Position numbers and translations under genes: made by a program. From positions 31,635,505-31,699,504 of the forward strand of contig JARWIR010000003.1 of NCBI GenBank assembly GCA_029959085.1: DNA of 64,000 bases. Direction: 5' to 3'. Under the pieces are notes generated by a model. The model was given only the letters and a program-made list of their open reading frames with translations. It made no database searches and was not told the origin of the DNA. Positions 10,502 through 21,749 of this stretch are shown here, one piece after another. This DNA is from Nemophila menziesii. Its lineage: Eukaryota > Streptophyta > Magnoliopsida > Boraginales > Hydrophyllaceae. How positions within the stretch are numbered: position 1 is the stretch's first letter; each line of letters opens with the position of its first letter.

Positions 10502-11764
10502 TTAAAGGATCCAGAAGGCAGGAATCATCCTATACTCTAACTTACAATCATAAATCTCAAGAATATTTTTATCCCCAAAGTCAAAAATCCCCATGTCATG
10601 ACCTCCATACATGTAATCTTCATCTATGCGTTCCCAGTAATCATCAGTAAAATAGATAGAATTTGCTTTGCATCCTCTATACTTGTTGGCAGACAATGAT
10701 TTAGAATGATTACCGCCTACAAATAACATTCTATCACCCAAATCCTTCAACTCTATCCATTCCTTGTTCACCAAATCCAACTTGTAAACATAAAAATTCT
10801 TGGTCAAGTATTCACCACGATACTCTTCGACTAAATCATGCTCGAGAATAGGTTCACCATCGGGATTGACGTAATCAGCAATGCATCTGATTACTTGGAG
10901 AATTTCACCGTTAGACTCAACTATGTAGCGTCGAGTAAAGTGTAGCGCCATGTCTTCTGATATATTCAAGGGAAGAGAGGGCGATAGGTTCTCTACTTTT
11001 ATTGGATTTTGACAATCCATACGCCAAGCTTCCACAGAACCTCTTTCAGATAGTGCATATATGTAATCTTTGCAGACCGTGATATCGCAATAATCATTGT
11101 GCGAGTCTTCAAACAAAGTCCATTCACGAGTTTTATGGTTAATGTAAGCAATTTTCGATTTTGAACCGTAGATTACTGCAACCTTAAAATACTTACTACA
11201 AACAGAATCACCCCAAATAATAACTTTACGAATCCAATGTCTTGATAAATTTACTGGGTTATAATTAAATTCCGGAAAAGAAAGTATCTGAGGAAGTTGA
11301 AATTTGACATCCAGAATTTGATTATAGATGAGTATATTCTGTTTATCTTGCAAAAGAATTAACCAACCTTGTGATGAACCGATGCAATGAGAGTTAGCAG
11401 GCATCTTCAATGGCTTCTGCACCTTATTCACAAGATCCAATAAATGTTTGTTGTTTTCTTCTTCTTCAAAGTCAGTAGGCATCAAAAGAAACGGCAATCG
11501 ATTCTTCAACTCAGTGATGATAGGCTTGGTATGCTTTTCAGCTACAGAATACCAGGAACGGCATGTATCTTTAAACATAAGCTTATCATAAGAAGATAAT
11601 CTTTTCAAAACCAAGTCCATAGGATCAGTAAGTAGTGTAGACCAATCTACTTGACTTATTTTTCTTTTTTTCAACCTCTCGGAGCAACTCTCAACCTTAC
11701 AATCAGCTTCGCCTTCGGCTTTGTAAATGGCTTCTCTATTTCTTTTGGAAAATTTGTTGTCCAT
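10502..11764 (-). CDS. F-box/DUF295 protein (left copy)
   Basis: Single-exon gene of 420 residues. Residues about 40-80 form an F-box (WSTLLTDPMDLVLKRL, then CRSWYSVAEKH), the part that binds a SKP1/ASK adaptor in SCF ubiquitin ligases. It is preceded by a basic stretch (KKRKISQ) that could be a nuclear-localisation signal. The C-terminal part is DUF295-like, with SKIAYINHKTREWTLF in the middle and the typical ending NSIYFTDDYWER..GGHDMGIFDF. The ATG at 11764 sits in the favourable context CCATGG and lies about 80 bp from a TATA-like motif. It pairs head to head with 14805-16067, from which it differs at seven residues (positions about 4, 14, 18, 27, 31, 158 and 363). The substrate is unknown. 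Length and intactness suggest a working gene; expression is unproven. Confidence 0.9.
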   Translation of the reverse strand: MDNKFSKRNREAIYKAEGEADCKVESCSERLKKRKISQVDWSTLLTDPMDLVLKRLSSYDKLMFKDTCRSWYSVAEKHTKPIITELKNRLPFLLMPTDFEEEENNKHLLDLVNKVQKPLKMPANSHCIGSSQGWLILLQDKQNILIYNQILDVKFQLPQILSFPEFNYNPVNLSRHWIRKVIIWGDSVCSKYFKVAVIYGSKSKIAYINHKTREWTLFEDSHNDYCDITVCKDYIYALSERGSVEAWRMDCQNPIKVENLSPSLPLNISEDMALHFTRRYIVESNGEILQVIRCIADYVNPDGEPILEHDLVEEYRGEYLTKNFYVYKLDLVNKEWIELKDLGDRMLFVGGNHSKSLSANKYRGCKANSIYFTDDYWERIDEDYMYGGHDMGIFDFGDKNILEIYDCKLEYRMIPAFWIL

Positions 11765-11843
11765 GGTTAAAAGAATACAAGGACGGACGGATGAAGGAAG
11801 AAATTGTAAAGTTTTGTTGTAGGGTTTGCTTGATAATCGTAAG

Positions 11844-11852
11844 GTATATATA
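11844..11852 (-). promoter_or_regulatory. TATA-like box of the left F-box gene
   Basis: On the minus strand a TATATATA run lies about 80 bp upstream of the ATG. The right copy has TATATAA at the matching place. Confidence 0.5.
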
Positions 11853-12170
11853 GGTTTTAGTTAAGGAACTACTTGCATGCTAGATGCATGTACATGAGTA
11901 CAAACCGCGTACTTTCTTTCCTTAATTAAATGATCTCGTAGTTAAAGAAATCTTAGGGAGATAAAATCTTAATTTTGATTTAACTTTCCTTCTTGGCCCA
12001 TGAAGAGTATATGATCGTTAGTGAGCGTTTTGTATAAAGTGGAGAGAACTCTTAAAATAGAATGTGTTTATTATTTGATCTTATTTTCTAATTTTTTAAA
12101 TGATTTCTTTTTTAGTATATTACTTTTACCAATTCTTTTTCCTCCGCAATTTCAAAATAATTTTTAAACT

Positions 12171-13366
12171 AGTTTTTCCCTCCTAAGTCTTTATTTTTAA
12201 ATTAGTTTTACTCAAACCTAACTTGAGGGAATGTATAGAATTTTTTAAATCAATATTAAGAAATAATTTGTAGATATTTCATTTATTTAATTTTCTATTA
12301 TAGTTTTCTTAATTTATACTTTCTTATTAAGTGGTGTCATTAGTGGCTTGATTTGAAGATATGTTCCCTCATTTTTTTTTATAAATGCCATGTATAGTCT
12401 TTTTAAAGAAATAAGAAATTTCGTAATTAATTTGAACTATTTTTCCATAAAATATTCAAATTTCTCATAAAATTTATACTTTCTTTTAACACAATTAATA
12501 AAATAACCTAAAAAAAGAAGCATGCGTAATAATTTTATTATGGATGGAAAAAGGGTTGGATCATTAAAGCTTTGTTGAAGCTTTCTTGTTGAGGAGAGCA
12601 TATCGAAAGAGGCTAGAATGTAGACTTTTCTGGTTGTGAGCATATAGAGAAAAAGACGAATGAAAAATGAAATAAAATTGTGAAGAAAGTTGTTTATATA
12701 GGTAGGGTTATAATAGGCTGGTGGACTGATGGGCTAATAGGCAGATAAATTAATAATGCTACTAGTCTAATACTTTCTACTATATATAAGCAGTGTATAT
12801 ATAAAAAAGACAGCCCAATATTTTGGATCGGGTCCAACACCCGCGGTTTGGGCTGGACCAAACCCATGGTCCGACCCAAACCCAAAAAAACATTTTAAGA
12901 CCCTATAGGGTCAACAGGTGGGCGGGTTCGGGTTTTTTAGGGTTGGATGGGGTCAGGTTGGTCGGGTTTGCGGGTTTTGGGTTTCGTTTTTGCAACCTTA
13001 ATACATAGTCTAAAAAGGAAATGTTTTAACGTAGATTGAATTTATCCTGTACATAAATGGCCTATTTTCTGATTTTGTTTATTTTGAAATTAAAACTATT
13101 TTTAAAAAGAGTTAATTAATTCAATAGTCCATTATCTTCATTTACCTTTCTTTTTCGGGTAACTATTTCAAAACGTCGCATTTTTTATTTATATTTCACT
13201 CGATTCTTACTTTTTGTCCTTTTAACAACTCGAGTTAAAAGATATAACAATAAGGTCACATAAGAAACAACATCTAATATAATGAAGGGTCTGCATCGTT
13301 AGTTTTTTAAACCCCGTTTAGGTAACCAAAATGGCCCAAATAAGAAAAACGAGGAGATGTATGGCT
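12171..13366. other. Spacer between duplication arms, left part
   Basis: No gene. 12171-12780 is AT-rich and unassigned. From about 12810 to 13000 there is a GC-richer repeat with GGGTTTGGGC, GGTCCGACCCAAACCC and CGGGTTTGCGGGTTTTGGGT words, ending in a GTTTTTGCAACC motif. It resembles plant hAT-type MITEs with GGGTTGCAAAAAC ends, but I could not find both ends or a target duplication. Confidence 0.4.
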
Positions 13367-13852
13367 CAACTTGGCTAACGGTCTGTTCAAGACCGTTTCT
13401 TAACAGACCTGGGCCTTATCGGTCCGGTCTGGCTTACCAAACCTTCCTTACTGTTTCCGGTTCGGACCGGTTCTTGGTTACTTGAAGGAGAGAACCGCAA
13501 CGCTAAGGGAACCGCCACTACCAGTCCAGTTCCTAGTGGTTCCCAACCTTTTTTTTCGAATAAATATTGTATTTTGAAAATAAATAAAAGGGTTGGCCTA
13601 AAAGGGTGGGCTAGGTAGGGAAAGGCTAAATAGGATTTGGGCTAAGTAGGAAAGGGTTGGGCTACAAACATGAATAAAAAAAATTAACGGACCGGTCCGG
13701 TTCCTGTTCGGTCCGTTACCATTGTTTTTCAAAAACATGAGGAACCAGACCATTAATGCATGAACCAGTCCGGTCCGGTCCGGTTCGTATCTTGGTGGAG
13801 CTCGTTCCCGGTTCGGTATGGAACCGACCGGTACGGTCCGGTAGCCAGGTTG
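13367..13852. mobile_element. TIR element (MITE), 486 bp
   Basis: Terminal inverted repeats CAACTTGGCTAACGG (left) and CAACCTGGCTACCGG (complement of the right end) are flanked by a perfect 10-bp direct repeat ATGTATGGCT at 13357-13366 and 13853-13862. The body is full of GGACCGGTCCGGTTCC words. No coding capacity. The duplication length fits a MULE better than hAT, but the superfamily is uncertain. Confidence 0.8.
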
Positions 13853-13875
13853 ATGTATGGCTAAAAAAAATATTA

Positions 13876-14345
13876 TAACCAGTTGGGGTTAGCACAATTG
13901 GCCAGAGCCTCCAGAGGGTTCATGCCCCCCTGACTTTTTAAAAAAAATTACTACTTATTAAAAAAAAAGAATTAATTATAGTTATTTTATCACCCCAAAA
14001 CTTTTTAAAATCTTCTTTCCCCCTTCCCCTCCCTAACTTTTAAAATTTATTTTATTAACCTTATAATTATATTATTTACAGAATAATTGATTTAAAAAAA
14101 AAATTAATATTATATTTATAGTGCAATGTTTTTTTAATATAAGACTTATAGTGCTATCTTTACCTAATAAAGAATTTATAGTTTAATTTTGTAAAATATA
14201 AGGATTTATTTTACTTGTTTTACATAATATAAGGACTTATTTTACAGTTTTACATAATATAAGGACTTATATTGCACATAACTCAAAAAAAATAATTCGG
14301 AGACGTTGCCCTCGAACCCCCTTTAACGACTAATTAATCATGCCT
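13876..14345 (+). mobile_element. Possible tRNA-derived SINE or unclassified repeat
   Basis: GGTTAGCACAATTGGCCAGA resembles a Pol III A box and GGGTTCATGCCCCC a B box, about 30 bp apart as in a tRNA-like head. AT-rich sequence follows, with a triplicated ATAAGGACTTAT-type word at 14205-14270, then GCCTCCGCCCCTGC. No clear tail or target duplication. Confidence 0.3.
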
Positions 14346-14716
14346 CCGCCCCTGCAAAAGTGGGTCATGTAAAAAAAAATTTGAAATTAAGGAGGGAAAA
14401 AAACTGGTAAGTAATGTACTAAAAAAGAAACCAACTTTTTAAAAAGTTAGAAAATAAGATCAAATCATAAACATATTCTATTTTAGGAGTTCTCTCCACT
14501 TTAGACAAAACACTCATTAACGACCATATATACATTTGAACAAAAAAAAAAAAAAACGACCATATACTCTTCATGGGCCAAGAAGGAAAGTTATTTCAAA
14601 ATTTAGATTTTATCTCCCCAACTTCTCTTTAACTACGAGATCATTTAATTAAGGAAAGAAAGTACGCGGTTTCTACTCCTATACAACTAGCATGCAAGTA
14701 GTTTCTCAACTAAATC

Positions 14717-14723
14717 TATATAA
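14717..14723 (+). promoter_or_regulatory. TATA box of the right F-box gene
   Basis: TATATAA lies 82-88 bp upstream of the ATG at 14805, at the same place as the TATA-like run of the left copy. Confidence 0.55.
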
Positions 14724-14804
14724 GCAATACGATTATCAAGCAAACCCTACAACAATACTTTACAATTTCTTCCTTTATCCATCCGTCCTTGTATTCTTCT
14801 AACC

Positions 14805-16067
14805 ATGGACAACAGATTTTCCAAAAGAAATAGAGAAGCCATTAACAAAGCCGAAGCCGAAGCGGATTGTAAGGTTGAGAGTTATTCCGAGAGGATGAAA
14901 AAAAGAAAAATAAGTCAAGTAGATTGGTCTACACTACTTACTGATCCTATGGACTTGGTTTTGAAAAGATTATCTTCTTATGATAAGCTTATGTTTAAAG
15001 ATACATGCCGTTCCTGGTATTCTGTAGCTGAAAAGCATACCAAGCCTATCATCACTGAGTTGAAGAATCGATTGCCGTTTCTTTTGATGCCTACTGACTT
15101 TGAAGAAGAAGAAAACAACAAACATTTATTGGATCTTGTGAATAAGGTGCAGAAGCCATTGAAGATGCCTGCTAACTCTCATTGCATCGGTTCATCACAA
15201 GGTTGGTTAATTCTTTTGCAAGATAAACAGAATATACTCATCTATAATCAAATTCTGGATGTCAAATTTCAACTTCCTCATATACTTTCTTTTCCGGAAT
15301 TTAATTATAACCCAGTAAATTTATCAAGACATTGGATTCGTAAAGTTATTATTTGGGGTGATTCTGTTTGTAGTAAGTATTTTAAGGTTGCAGTAATCTA
15401 CGGTTCAAAATCGAAAATTGCTTACATTAACCATAAAACTCGTGAATGGACTTTGTTTGAAGACTCGCACAATGATTATTGCGATATCACGGTCTGCAAA
15501 GATTACATATATGCACTATCTGAAAGAGGTTCTGTGGAAGCTTGGCGTATGGATTGTCAAAATCCAATAAAAGTAGAGAACCTATCGCCCTCTCTTCCCT
15601 TGAATATATCAGAAGACATGGCGCTACACTTTACTCGACGCTACATAGTTGAGTCTAACGGTGAAATTCTCCAAGTAATCAGATGCATTGCTGATTACGT
15701 CAATCCCGATGGTGAACCTATTCTCGAGCATGATTTAGTCGAAGAGTATCGTGGTGAATACTTGACCAAGAATTTTTATGTTTACAAGTTGGATTTGGTG
15801 AACAAGGAATGGATAGAGTTGAAGGATTTGGGTGATAGAATGTTATTTGTAGGCGGTAATCATTCTAAATCATTGTCTGCCAACAAGTATAAAGGATGCA
15901 AAGCAAATTCTATCTATTTTACGGATGATTACTGGGAACGCATAGATGAAGATTACATGTATGGAGGTCATGACATGGGGATTTTTGACTTTGGGGATAA
16001 AAATATTCTTGAGATTTATGATTGTAAGTTAGAGTATAGGATGATTCCTGCCTTCTGGATCCTTTAA
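14805..16067 (+). CDS. F-box/DUF295 protein (right copy)
   Basis: Single-exon gene of 420 residues with the same layout as 10502-11764: a basic N-terminus, an F-box at about residues 40-80 (predicted SKP1/ASK contact in an SCF E3 ligase) and a DUF295-like C-terminal region ending in FTDDYWER..GGHDMGIFDF. The start at 14805 has the context CCATGG. Against the left copy, about eight base changes fall in the first 95 bases of the CDS, but only a handful occur in the remaining 1165. Spot comparisons over several 60-base stretches were identical, synonymous sites included. The 3' flank diverges from about 50 bases after the stop. This suggests recent homogenisation. No stops or frameshifts. The target protein is unknown. 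Confidence 0.9.
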   Translation: MDNRFSKRNREAINKAEAEADCKVESYSERMKKRKISQVDWSTLLTDPMDLVLKRLSSYDKLMFKDTCRSWYSVAEKHTKPIITELKNRLPFLLMPTDFEEEENNKHLLDLVNKVQKPLKMPANSHCIGSSQGWLILLQDKQNILIYNQILDVKFQLPHILSFPEFNYNPVNLSRHWIRKVIIWGDSVCSKYFKVAVIYGSKSKIAYINHKTREWTLFEDSHNDYCDITVCKDYIYALSERGSVEAWRMDCQNPIKVENLSPSLPLNISEDMALHFTRRYIVESNGEILQVIRCIADYVNPDGEPILEHDLVEEYRGEYLTKNFYVYKLDLVNKEWIELKDLGDRMLFVGGNHSKSLSANKYKGCKANSIYFTDDYWERIDEDYMYGGHDMGIFDFGDKNILEIYDCKLEYRMIPAFWIL

Positions 16068-17134
16068 AATTGATCCAAGAGATATTTTGTTGTAATTTGT
16101 TTGAATCATATTTTAATGACCTTTAAATTGTGTCTTTTTCTGTTTTATCTATTTTGCTAAAGCCATTTGTGTTGGATTTTGCTAAAGATATTGAAGATTT
16201 TTAACACTAGATGGTCAAGGTTAATTGTTGCATTATAAGCGCTATTTTCAAAAAGTTACAACAAGTAGTGAACAACATCAAATCAGATTCTTCTTGGTAT
16301 GCATGGTATAGGGATGTTATAAAAGTTGCTAACAAGATTATTATATATTATAATGTTTGGGATGTTCATGTTGAGATTGTTGTTCATCATTCACCTGTTC
16401 CTATATCTGATTCCCGTTAATTAATTCATTAAAATCTCTTATACTTGCTTCTGATAATTTCAAGTTTTCATTTTTATGTTTGAATTAATTGCATTATTGA
16501 TACCAACTTTACTTGATAAAATTAATGTTAGTCCTTCTCAGAAACAAATAAGAGGTTGGACTTTTTTCAAAACACAAAATATAGGAGGTCTTTTGTAGTT
16601 TATCCTTTTGTTTTATGAACTTGGTTGTGCATGGTAATTTGAATGGAGTGTAATGATTTGTATATATGTTGGTGCATAGCCAAAGGTAGCTGATGGCAAG
16701 GTGATCTAATTTCGTATTGATGATGATTTCGAGAAATATTACATGCTGGTTGATTACATATCTTGATAGTGTGTTTGTGTTGTCATAACTTCTAACTTAA
16801 TCACTAATTTCATCATGTTACTCGCACCCAAGTTTTTGAGATCATGCTTCTTATTTGGTGAATCCTTATATTAAAATGTGTTAAAAAGTGAGTCAACTTA
16901 TTAAAACGATCCAATATAATTCAGAACTGCAAAATTCCAGAACCAAGAGAACCAAGACATTACAACTTTGGGAAGGCAGAGTCAGCAAACATAGATATGA
17001 ACCATAAATTTAGAGAATCTTAGTTAGATATATATTTCTAAACATCTTTTTGAGGAAAGTCATTTATGATTTAGAATGTTGATGCACATCTCCACCAAAA
17101 TGTTGAAGCCAGCTTTGAGTTAATTTTCAGTTAT

Positions 17135-17990
17135 TTTACGTTAATACTTAGTAATTTTGTGTAATACTCTGTGACTTTGTGTACTATTAAGTGATTTTAT
17201 GTTAATACTCAGTGATTTTGCATAATACTCAGCGGTTTTGTGTATTAATTTGTGATTTTGTGTAATAATTAGTGAGTATGCGTAATACTCGGTGATTTTG
17301 TGTAATAATTAATGATTATGCGTAATACTCACTGATTTTGTGTAATACTAAGTGCTTTTATGTTAATACACAGTGATTTTGCGTAATACTCAGTAATTTG
17401 TGTGTAATACTCCGTGATTTTATATCAATAATCAGTGATTATGCGTAATACTTAGTGATTTTATGTAGCACTCAGTGATTTTGTGTAATACTAAGCGGTT
17501 TTCTAGTAATATTAAATGTTTTTGTGTAACATACTCACTGATTTTATGTTAATATATAGTGATTTTGCATAATACTTTGTGGTTGTACATGTGTGTAACA
17601 CTCAGTGAATTTTTACTAAGCACGCAGTGTTTTTGTTGAGCATAATCAGTGACTTTGTTGACTACTTAGTGATTTTGTAGAACACATACTTTGACTAGTC
17701 CTAACACATTTTTTGCTAAGTACTTAGTGATTTTGCTGGTCAATTCTTTGCGTAGTGATTTTGCTAGTGAATTCTCTTAGTAGTGATTTTGCTAGTGAAT
17801 TCGTTGAGTAGTGATTTGCTGGTGAATTCGTTGAGTAGTGATTTTGCTGGTTAATTCTCCGAGTAATGATTTCCCTTGTTAATGCTCTAAGTAGTGATTT
17901 TGCCGGTGAATTCCCGCAATAATGATTTTGCTGGTGAATTTTCTAAGTAGTGATTTTGCTGGTGAATTCTCTAAGTATTAACACAAACTC
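17135..17990. repeat. Two-stage minisatellite
   Basis: From about 17135 to 17660 a roughly 20-bp unit close to TGTAATACTCAGTGATTTTG repeats with many variants (CGTAATACTC, TGTAATAATT, with some 21-22 bp units). From about 17725 to 17985 the pattern changes to a roughly 29-bp unit close to TTTTGCTGGTGAATTCTCT followed by AAGTAGTGA, in about nine copies. Both units share the GTGATTTTG core, so the second probably grew out of the first. Starts just beyond the right arm of the inverted duplication. Confidence 0.85.
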
Positions 17991-19019
17991 ACCAATTACA
18001 CAAAATAATTTTTGAGTTTTGTTCTTCTTATGGCTCTAAACCACGACTAGATCTATTTTGCTAGGAGTTTAAATTATGATGCGAAAATGGAGCTCGAAAG
18101 CAGAGAGAGATCAAAAATAAAATGAATGGAAGTGAAAAGGTTTGAGAATTCATTCTCCTATATACACTTAAGGGGTATTTTTGACCCATAAGATTTCATA
18201 AGCCTCTTAGTAGAAGAATGTAGCCACAAAGTCCTTATGAGACACAGAACCGAAGACCCCATGGGTCAATCACCCTTGTTTTATTATATTAAAAGAACTA
18301 TTTTTAGAAATGATAATTTTTAGATACAATAAAAATATTTTCTGTGTTCATATTTTTAAGAGAATGTTCAATATTGTATGTTCTTTTATAATAGTAAGAC
18401 ACCTATTTTCAATTTTTTCAATTTTTTCAATCTAGTAATGATATATATAATATCTAAAATTATATCACCCAATATACCACCAATGATGCTGCATGATTCG
18501 ATTGGTATTAAATCGTCAATCTATTTATATTCTTGATCTGATTGACGATTTAATACCAATAAATAAATAAAAACTGTACAATAAATAACTTTATACCTAT
18601 CAAATAAGGGGAATTTTGTACAAAGTGTGATTGATAAATATATTTCTTTTAATGCTTGGGCACCAAAAAGATTAACAAACAAAGAGAATGTTTTTCATTT
18701 CTTTATTTCTTTAATAAGAATGAATTTCTTAATTCATACTTTCTTTGTTTAGGATTATTTGTCTATGTTTGTAAAATAAAAACAAAGGTGTCCACAAATA
18801 TTTGTCTATTTATAATAGGAATAAGGAATTCTCTTCTATCATACATGTATACTATATACGCACAATAAGGAATATCGTCTAAAAATGTTGTTTTTTAGAT
18901 TTAATGTCTATATGCACACTACATTGGTATTCTGTTTGTAAATGGTTTAGTCTAAGATTTCCTGAACCTTATTTTATCTTGTGACCGTTAAATACAATTA
19001 GCAATGGTTGTAAGATAGA
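17991..19019. other. Noncoding stretch with one strong hairpin
   Basis: AT-rich, no gene seen. Contains the hairpin at 18501-18560. Confidence 0.5.
18501..18560. repeat. Perfect 21-bp inverted repeat with 18-nt loop
   Basis: Left arm 18501-18521 starts ATTGGTATTAAATCG, and right arm 18540-18560 is its exact complement. No transposon ends or flanking duplication recognised. Confidence 0.85.
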
Positions 19020-20690
19020 TTTTTTGTTAAGGCAAAAGGGTGGAAAGATCTTTCTCTATTCGAATGGTGAAAAGAAGTATTAATTGAAGTGGCCCATCAA
19101 CACTTCCTTGACTACACCATGTACATATTCTTGTTATCCAAAACATTTGGCAAAAATATATAAGCAATCCTTGCAAGATTTTGGTGGGGATCTACGAAAA
19201 AGAAATTTCATTAGGTTTCGTGGGATAAAATTTCCACTACTACGTGTAATGACATGTATGGTTTCTGAGACTTTCAAAAGATAATTAAGCATTTACTTGT
19301 GATCCAAGCATGGAGGATTATGAAAAACCCATATTTACTTGTTTCTAAAATCCTCAAGGGTATATGCTTCCCTAGTGTTCTTTTGGGGATGTGAAAGCAA
19401 AAAATGTGAATATTAGGTATGTGTTAGTATCCTTGCAGGAAAAGACATCCTCAAGTGGGAATGTATTTATCAAATTAGGTATAAAAATAATACTAATATC
19501 TTATATAACACACGGGTACCATATTTTGTGTCCTTATCATCAATCTTGGAGGAAATCATCTTAAATTGGCTAGTGATCTGATCAGCCAACTTTTGGGAAA
19601 TATGATGTTGATCAAGTTAGTAATACACTTGATGAAAACATGGATAATAGTATCTTAAGAATTCATCTGATAGATATCAACTCTGACGACTCTATTGTAT
19701 GAACACGTTCAAATTTTGGAGCTTATACGACCAGAACCGGATATCTTGCAATTGCATAAAAAGAAGATGAGGAGAGTAGTAATACAATGTTGAATCAACA
19801 TTATGCTAAATCTAACTTTGAAAACTAATATGGAAATGATAAGATCCTATACAAAATTAGAGCATTCATAAATATTGTCGGGGTGCCATCATTTTCGTAG
19901 TAAAGTTGTTTCAAAGAGAATGTGTTGATAATAATTTTGTGCATAATGTACCAGAACCATTGAAACTATCTCCCATATGATCATCAAATGCCATAGAATT
20001 CGATAAATATGGTCCAAGTCTGTCATCCAAGATGAATGGATCTTTAAAATCTCAAATGCTTTCTCTAAAAATAGTCGGGAAAAGAATATTGTAGTTGCAC
20101 ATATTTTCATTCTTATTTGATTTAGGTGAAAACATAGAATGAGGGATTTTTTTTTAAAACGACCCATGGAATAGTACGGTAATCTTGGTTGAAGTATACA
20201 CCTTAATGGAAGATATATTTGGCGATGACAGGGTAAATAATATCACTCAAAATAGTATGTCGACCAGAGATAATACAAATACGAATAATACTTTAGATGC
20301 ATATGCAAATCACTTTTTATGACGCCTACTTTGCCATGCATATGTATCAAAAGGGTACACGTCTAAGAGTTGAAACAAAAAAGGTTGGTGTTCAACAACA
20401 CTGAAAGGGGGAGCTCAAGCGACCATGGAAGCATGCAATCATGTAAATTAGCTTAATTTGTAATGTGATTTATCGACACTGACTGTCATGATATTGTTCG
20501 TGGCATGAAAGATCCAACCAACTCAAGATGGAATATTAGGCCCATAAGGAGGAAAGTCGTGGTTTCGATCTCAATCTTAGAAAACACAGTAATATGTCAT
20601 GTACATCCTTGATGAAATGAATGAGTCGATATTCTAACTCGGAAGGCTGGAATCTCTAATATCACCTAGAGTTGAAGACTATCATCCTTT
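19020..20690 (+). mobile_element. Degenerate LINE 3' half
   Basis: Frame-hopping translation gives the usual order of plant L1 ORF2 after the RT core. First come GWKDLSLFEW and YTMYIFLLSKTF at about 19030-19145, then ILARFWWGSTKKKF (19170-19210), QAWRIMKNPYLLVSKILKGI (19305-19360) and TRTGYLAIA (about 19730). A zinc-knuckle/RNase H tail with MKDPTNSRWNIRPIRRK lies near 20505-20560. Many stops and frameshifts; no intact frame. No poly-A or target duplication found. Confidence 0.7.
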
Positions 20691-20907
20691 GCTTTTTTTT
20701 AACTTTATTCATTTAGGGACTAATAGGGCATATACCGAAATAGGCCATTTGCATTTAATTTGTAATTTATTTTACTATTAATGAAATTTAACTGACCAAA
20801 AAATAGAATTAGCTATTTAAAAAATGTAGTTGTTCCTTGTCGTACAAACCAAGCACAAACAAACAAAATTCTATATCCCTTACTAACGGTTTGTACAGTA
20901 CAAATCA

Positions 20908-20913
<6 letters not shown>

Positions 20914-20971
<58 letters not shown>
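20914..20971. repeat. (TC)n microsatellite, about 29 units
   Basis: Uninterrupted TC dinucleotides following a short C run. Confidence 0.95.
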
Positions 20972-20972
<1 letters not shown>

Positions 20973-21749
20973 GTGATCAAATCATAAGCATACACTACAA
21001 TTTTTTTTGAATTGAAATAAGAATTCGTCAGACGTAAAAGCTCAAAAGCGATTTCTTCATCGAGGAAATCGCGCAGAAGATCCATGACATGCAAAACAAC
21101 TCCAAGCTGCTCCAGGTAGGGTTTTATTTTTAGTGTAGTTTTCAATTTTTTTTGTTTTTCCGTGTGTATATCATGTGAAATATATATTTTATTTAAAAGT
21201 TCAAATAGCTTCTTAGTGTTTATTTTTTGTGTTTATTTCCCTTAGGTATCATTATGCATGATTATTTGTGTTGTTATTATTATTTGTTTTAAATTATGAT
21301 GTGTTCGTGTATATGCATTGATTTCATATTGTTTGGTATACAGTGTTTTTATTCTAGGATTTTCACAATATAATGAATGCTAATGGGGTTTTATCCATTT
21401 GCACTCAAACATGTTCTTATATTCTTTGTTTTTGTGTGATTTTGGCTCTGTTCTTCTAGTGCACTATTCTTTTATGATTTTGTGTTTATCATGACAAATA
21501 TATATTGTGTTATCTTTGTTTCAAAGGGTCAAATGGATACCAATATATTTTATGTGGTTTTGCATAATATTGTGAATGTTAATGGGGTTTTTACCCATTG
21601 GAATTCAAACATAATGTTGCATGTCTGATTCCTTTTGCTCAATTCTTCTAGTGTATATTTTTTTTTATTTTATATATATTTTTATCATATATTCACAATA
21701 CACAAGACAATTAGTGTTTATATAATAAAACTATTTGTGTTGGTATTCT
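20972..21749. other. Noncoding stretch with a diverged direct repeat
   Basis: AATGCTAATGGGGTTTTATCC at about 21375 and AATGTTAATGGGGTTTTTACC at about 21575 are diverged copies of one motif 200 bp apart. Otherwise AT-rich, with no gene. Confidence 0.5.

Larger units (their letters stand above)
7417..12170. repeat. Left arm of large inverted duplication
   Basis: Read on the minus strand, this segment matches 14366-17102 across an F-box gene, its promoter and both flanks. The outer edge is recognisable from TTTTGGTGGAGAT here against its complement ATCTCCACCAAAA at 17089-17101. The inner edge fades near the TTTCAAA words at about 12150 and their counterpart near 14378. The arm is interrupted by a CACTA MITE with an internal LINE (7518-9674) and by a SINE (about 10127-10242), neither present in the other arm. 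Confidence 0.85.
14366..17102. repeat. Right arm of large inverted duplication
   Basis: Inverted counterpart of 7417-12170, without the CACTA/LINE and SINE insertions seen there. Contains the right F-box gene, its promoter and about 1 kb of downstream flank. Confidence 0.85.

Noticed and set aside
17135..17990. CRISPR-like array
   Set aside because: Units are contiguous and drift in sequence, without unique spacers, and the genome is eukaryotic. A minisatellite explains it.
21030..21120. Basic RRKSSKAISSSRKSRRRS-like reading followed by a possible GT donor
   Set aside because: Looked like a small host exon, but I could not match it to a family, there is no partner exon, and the flank is a microsatellite.
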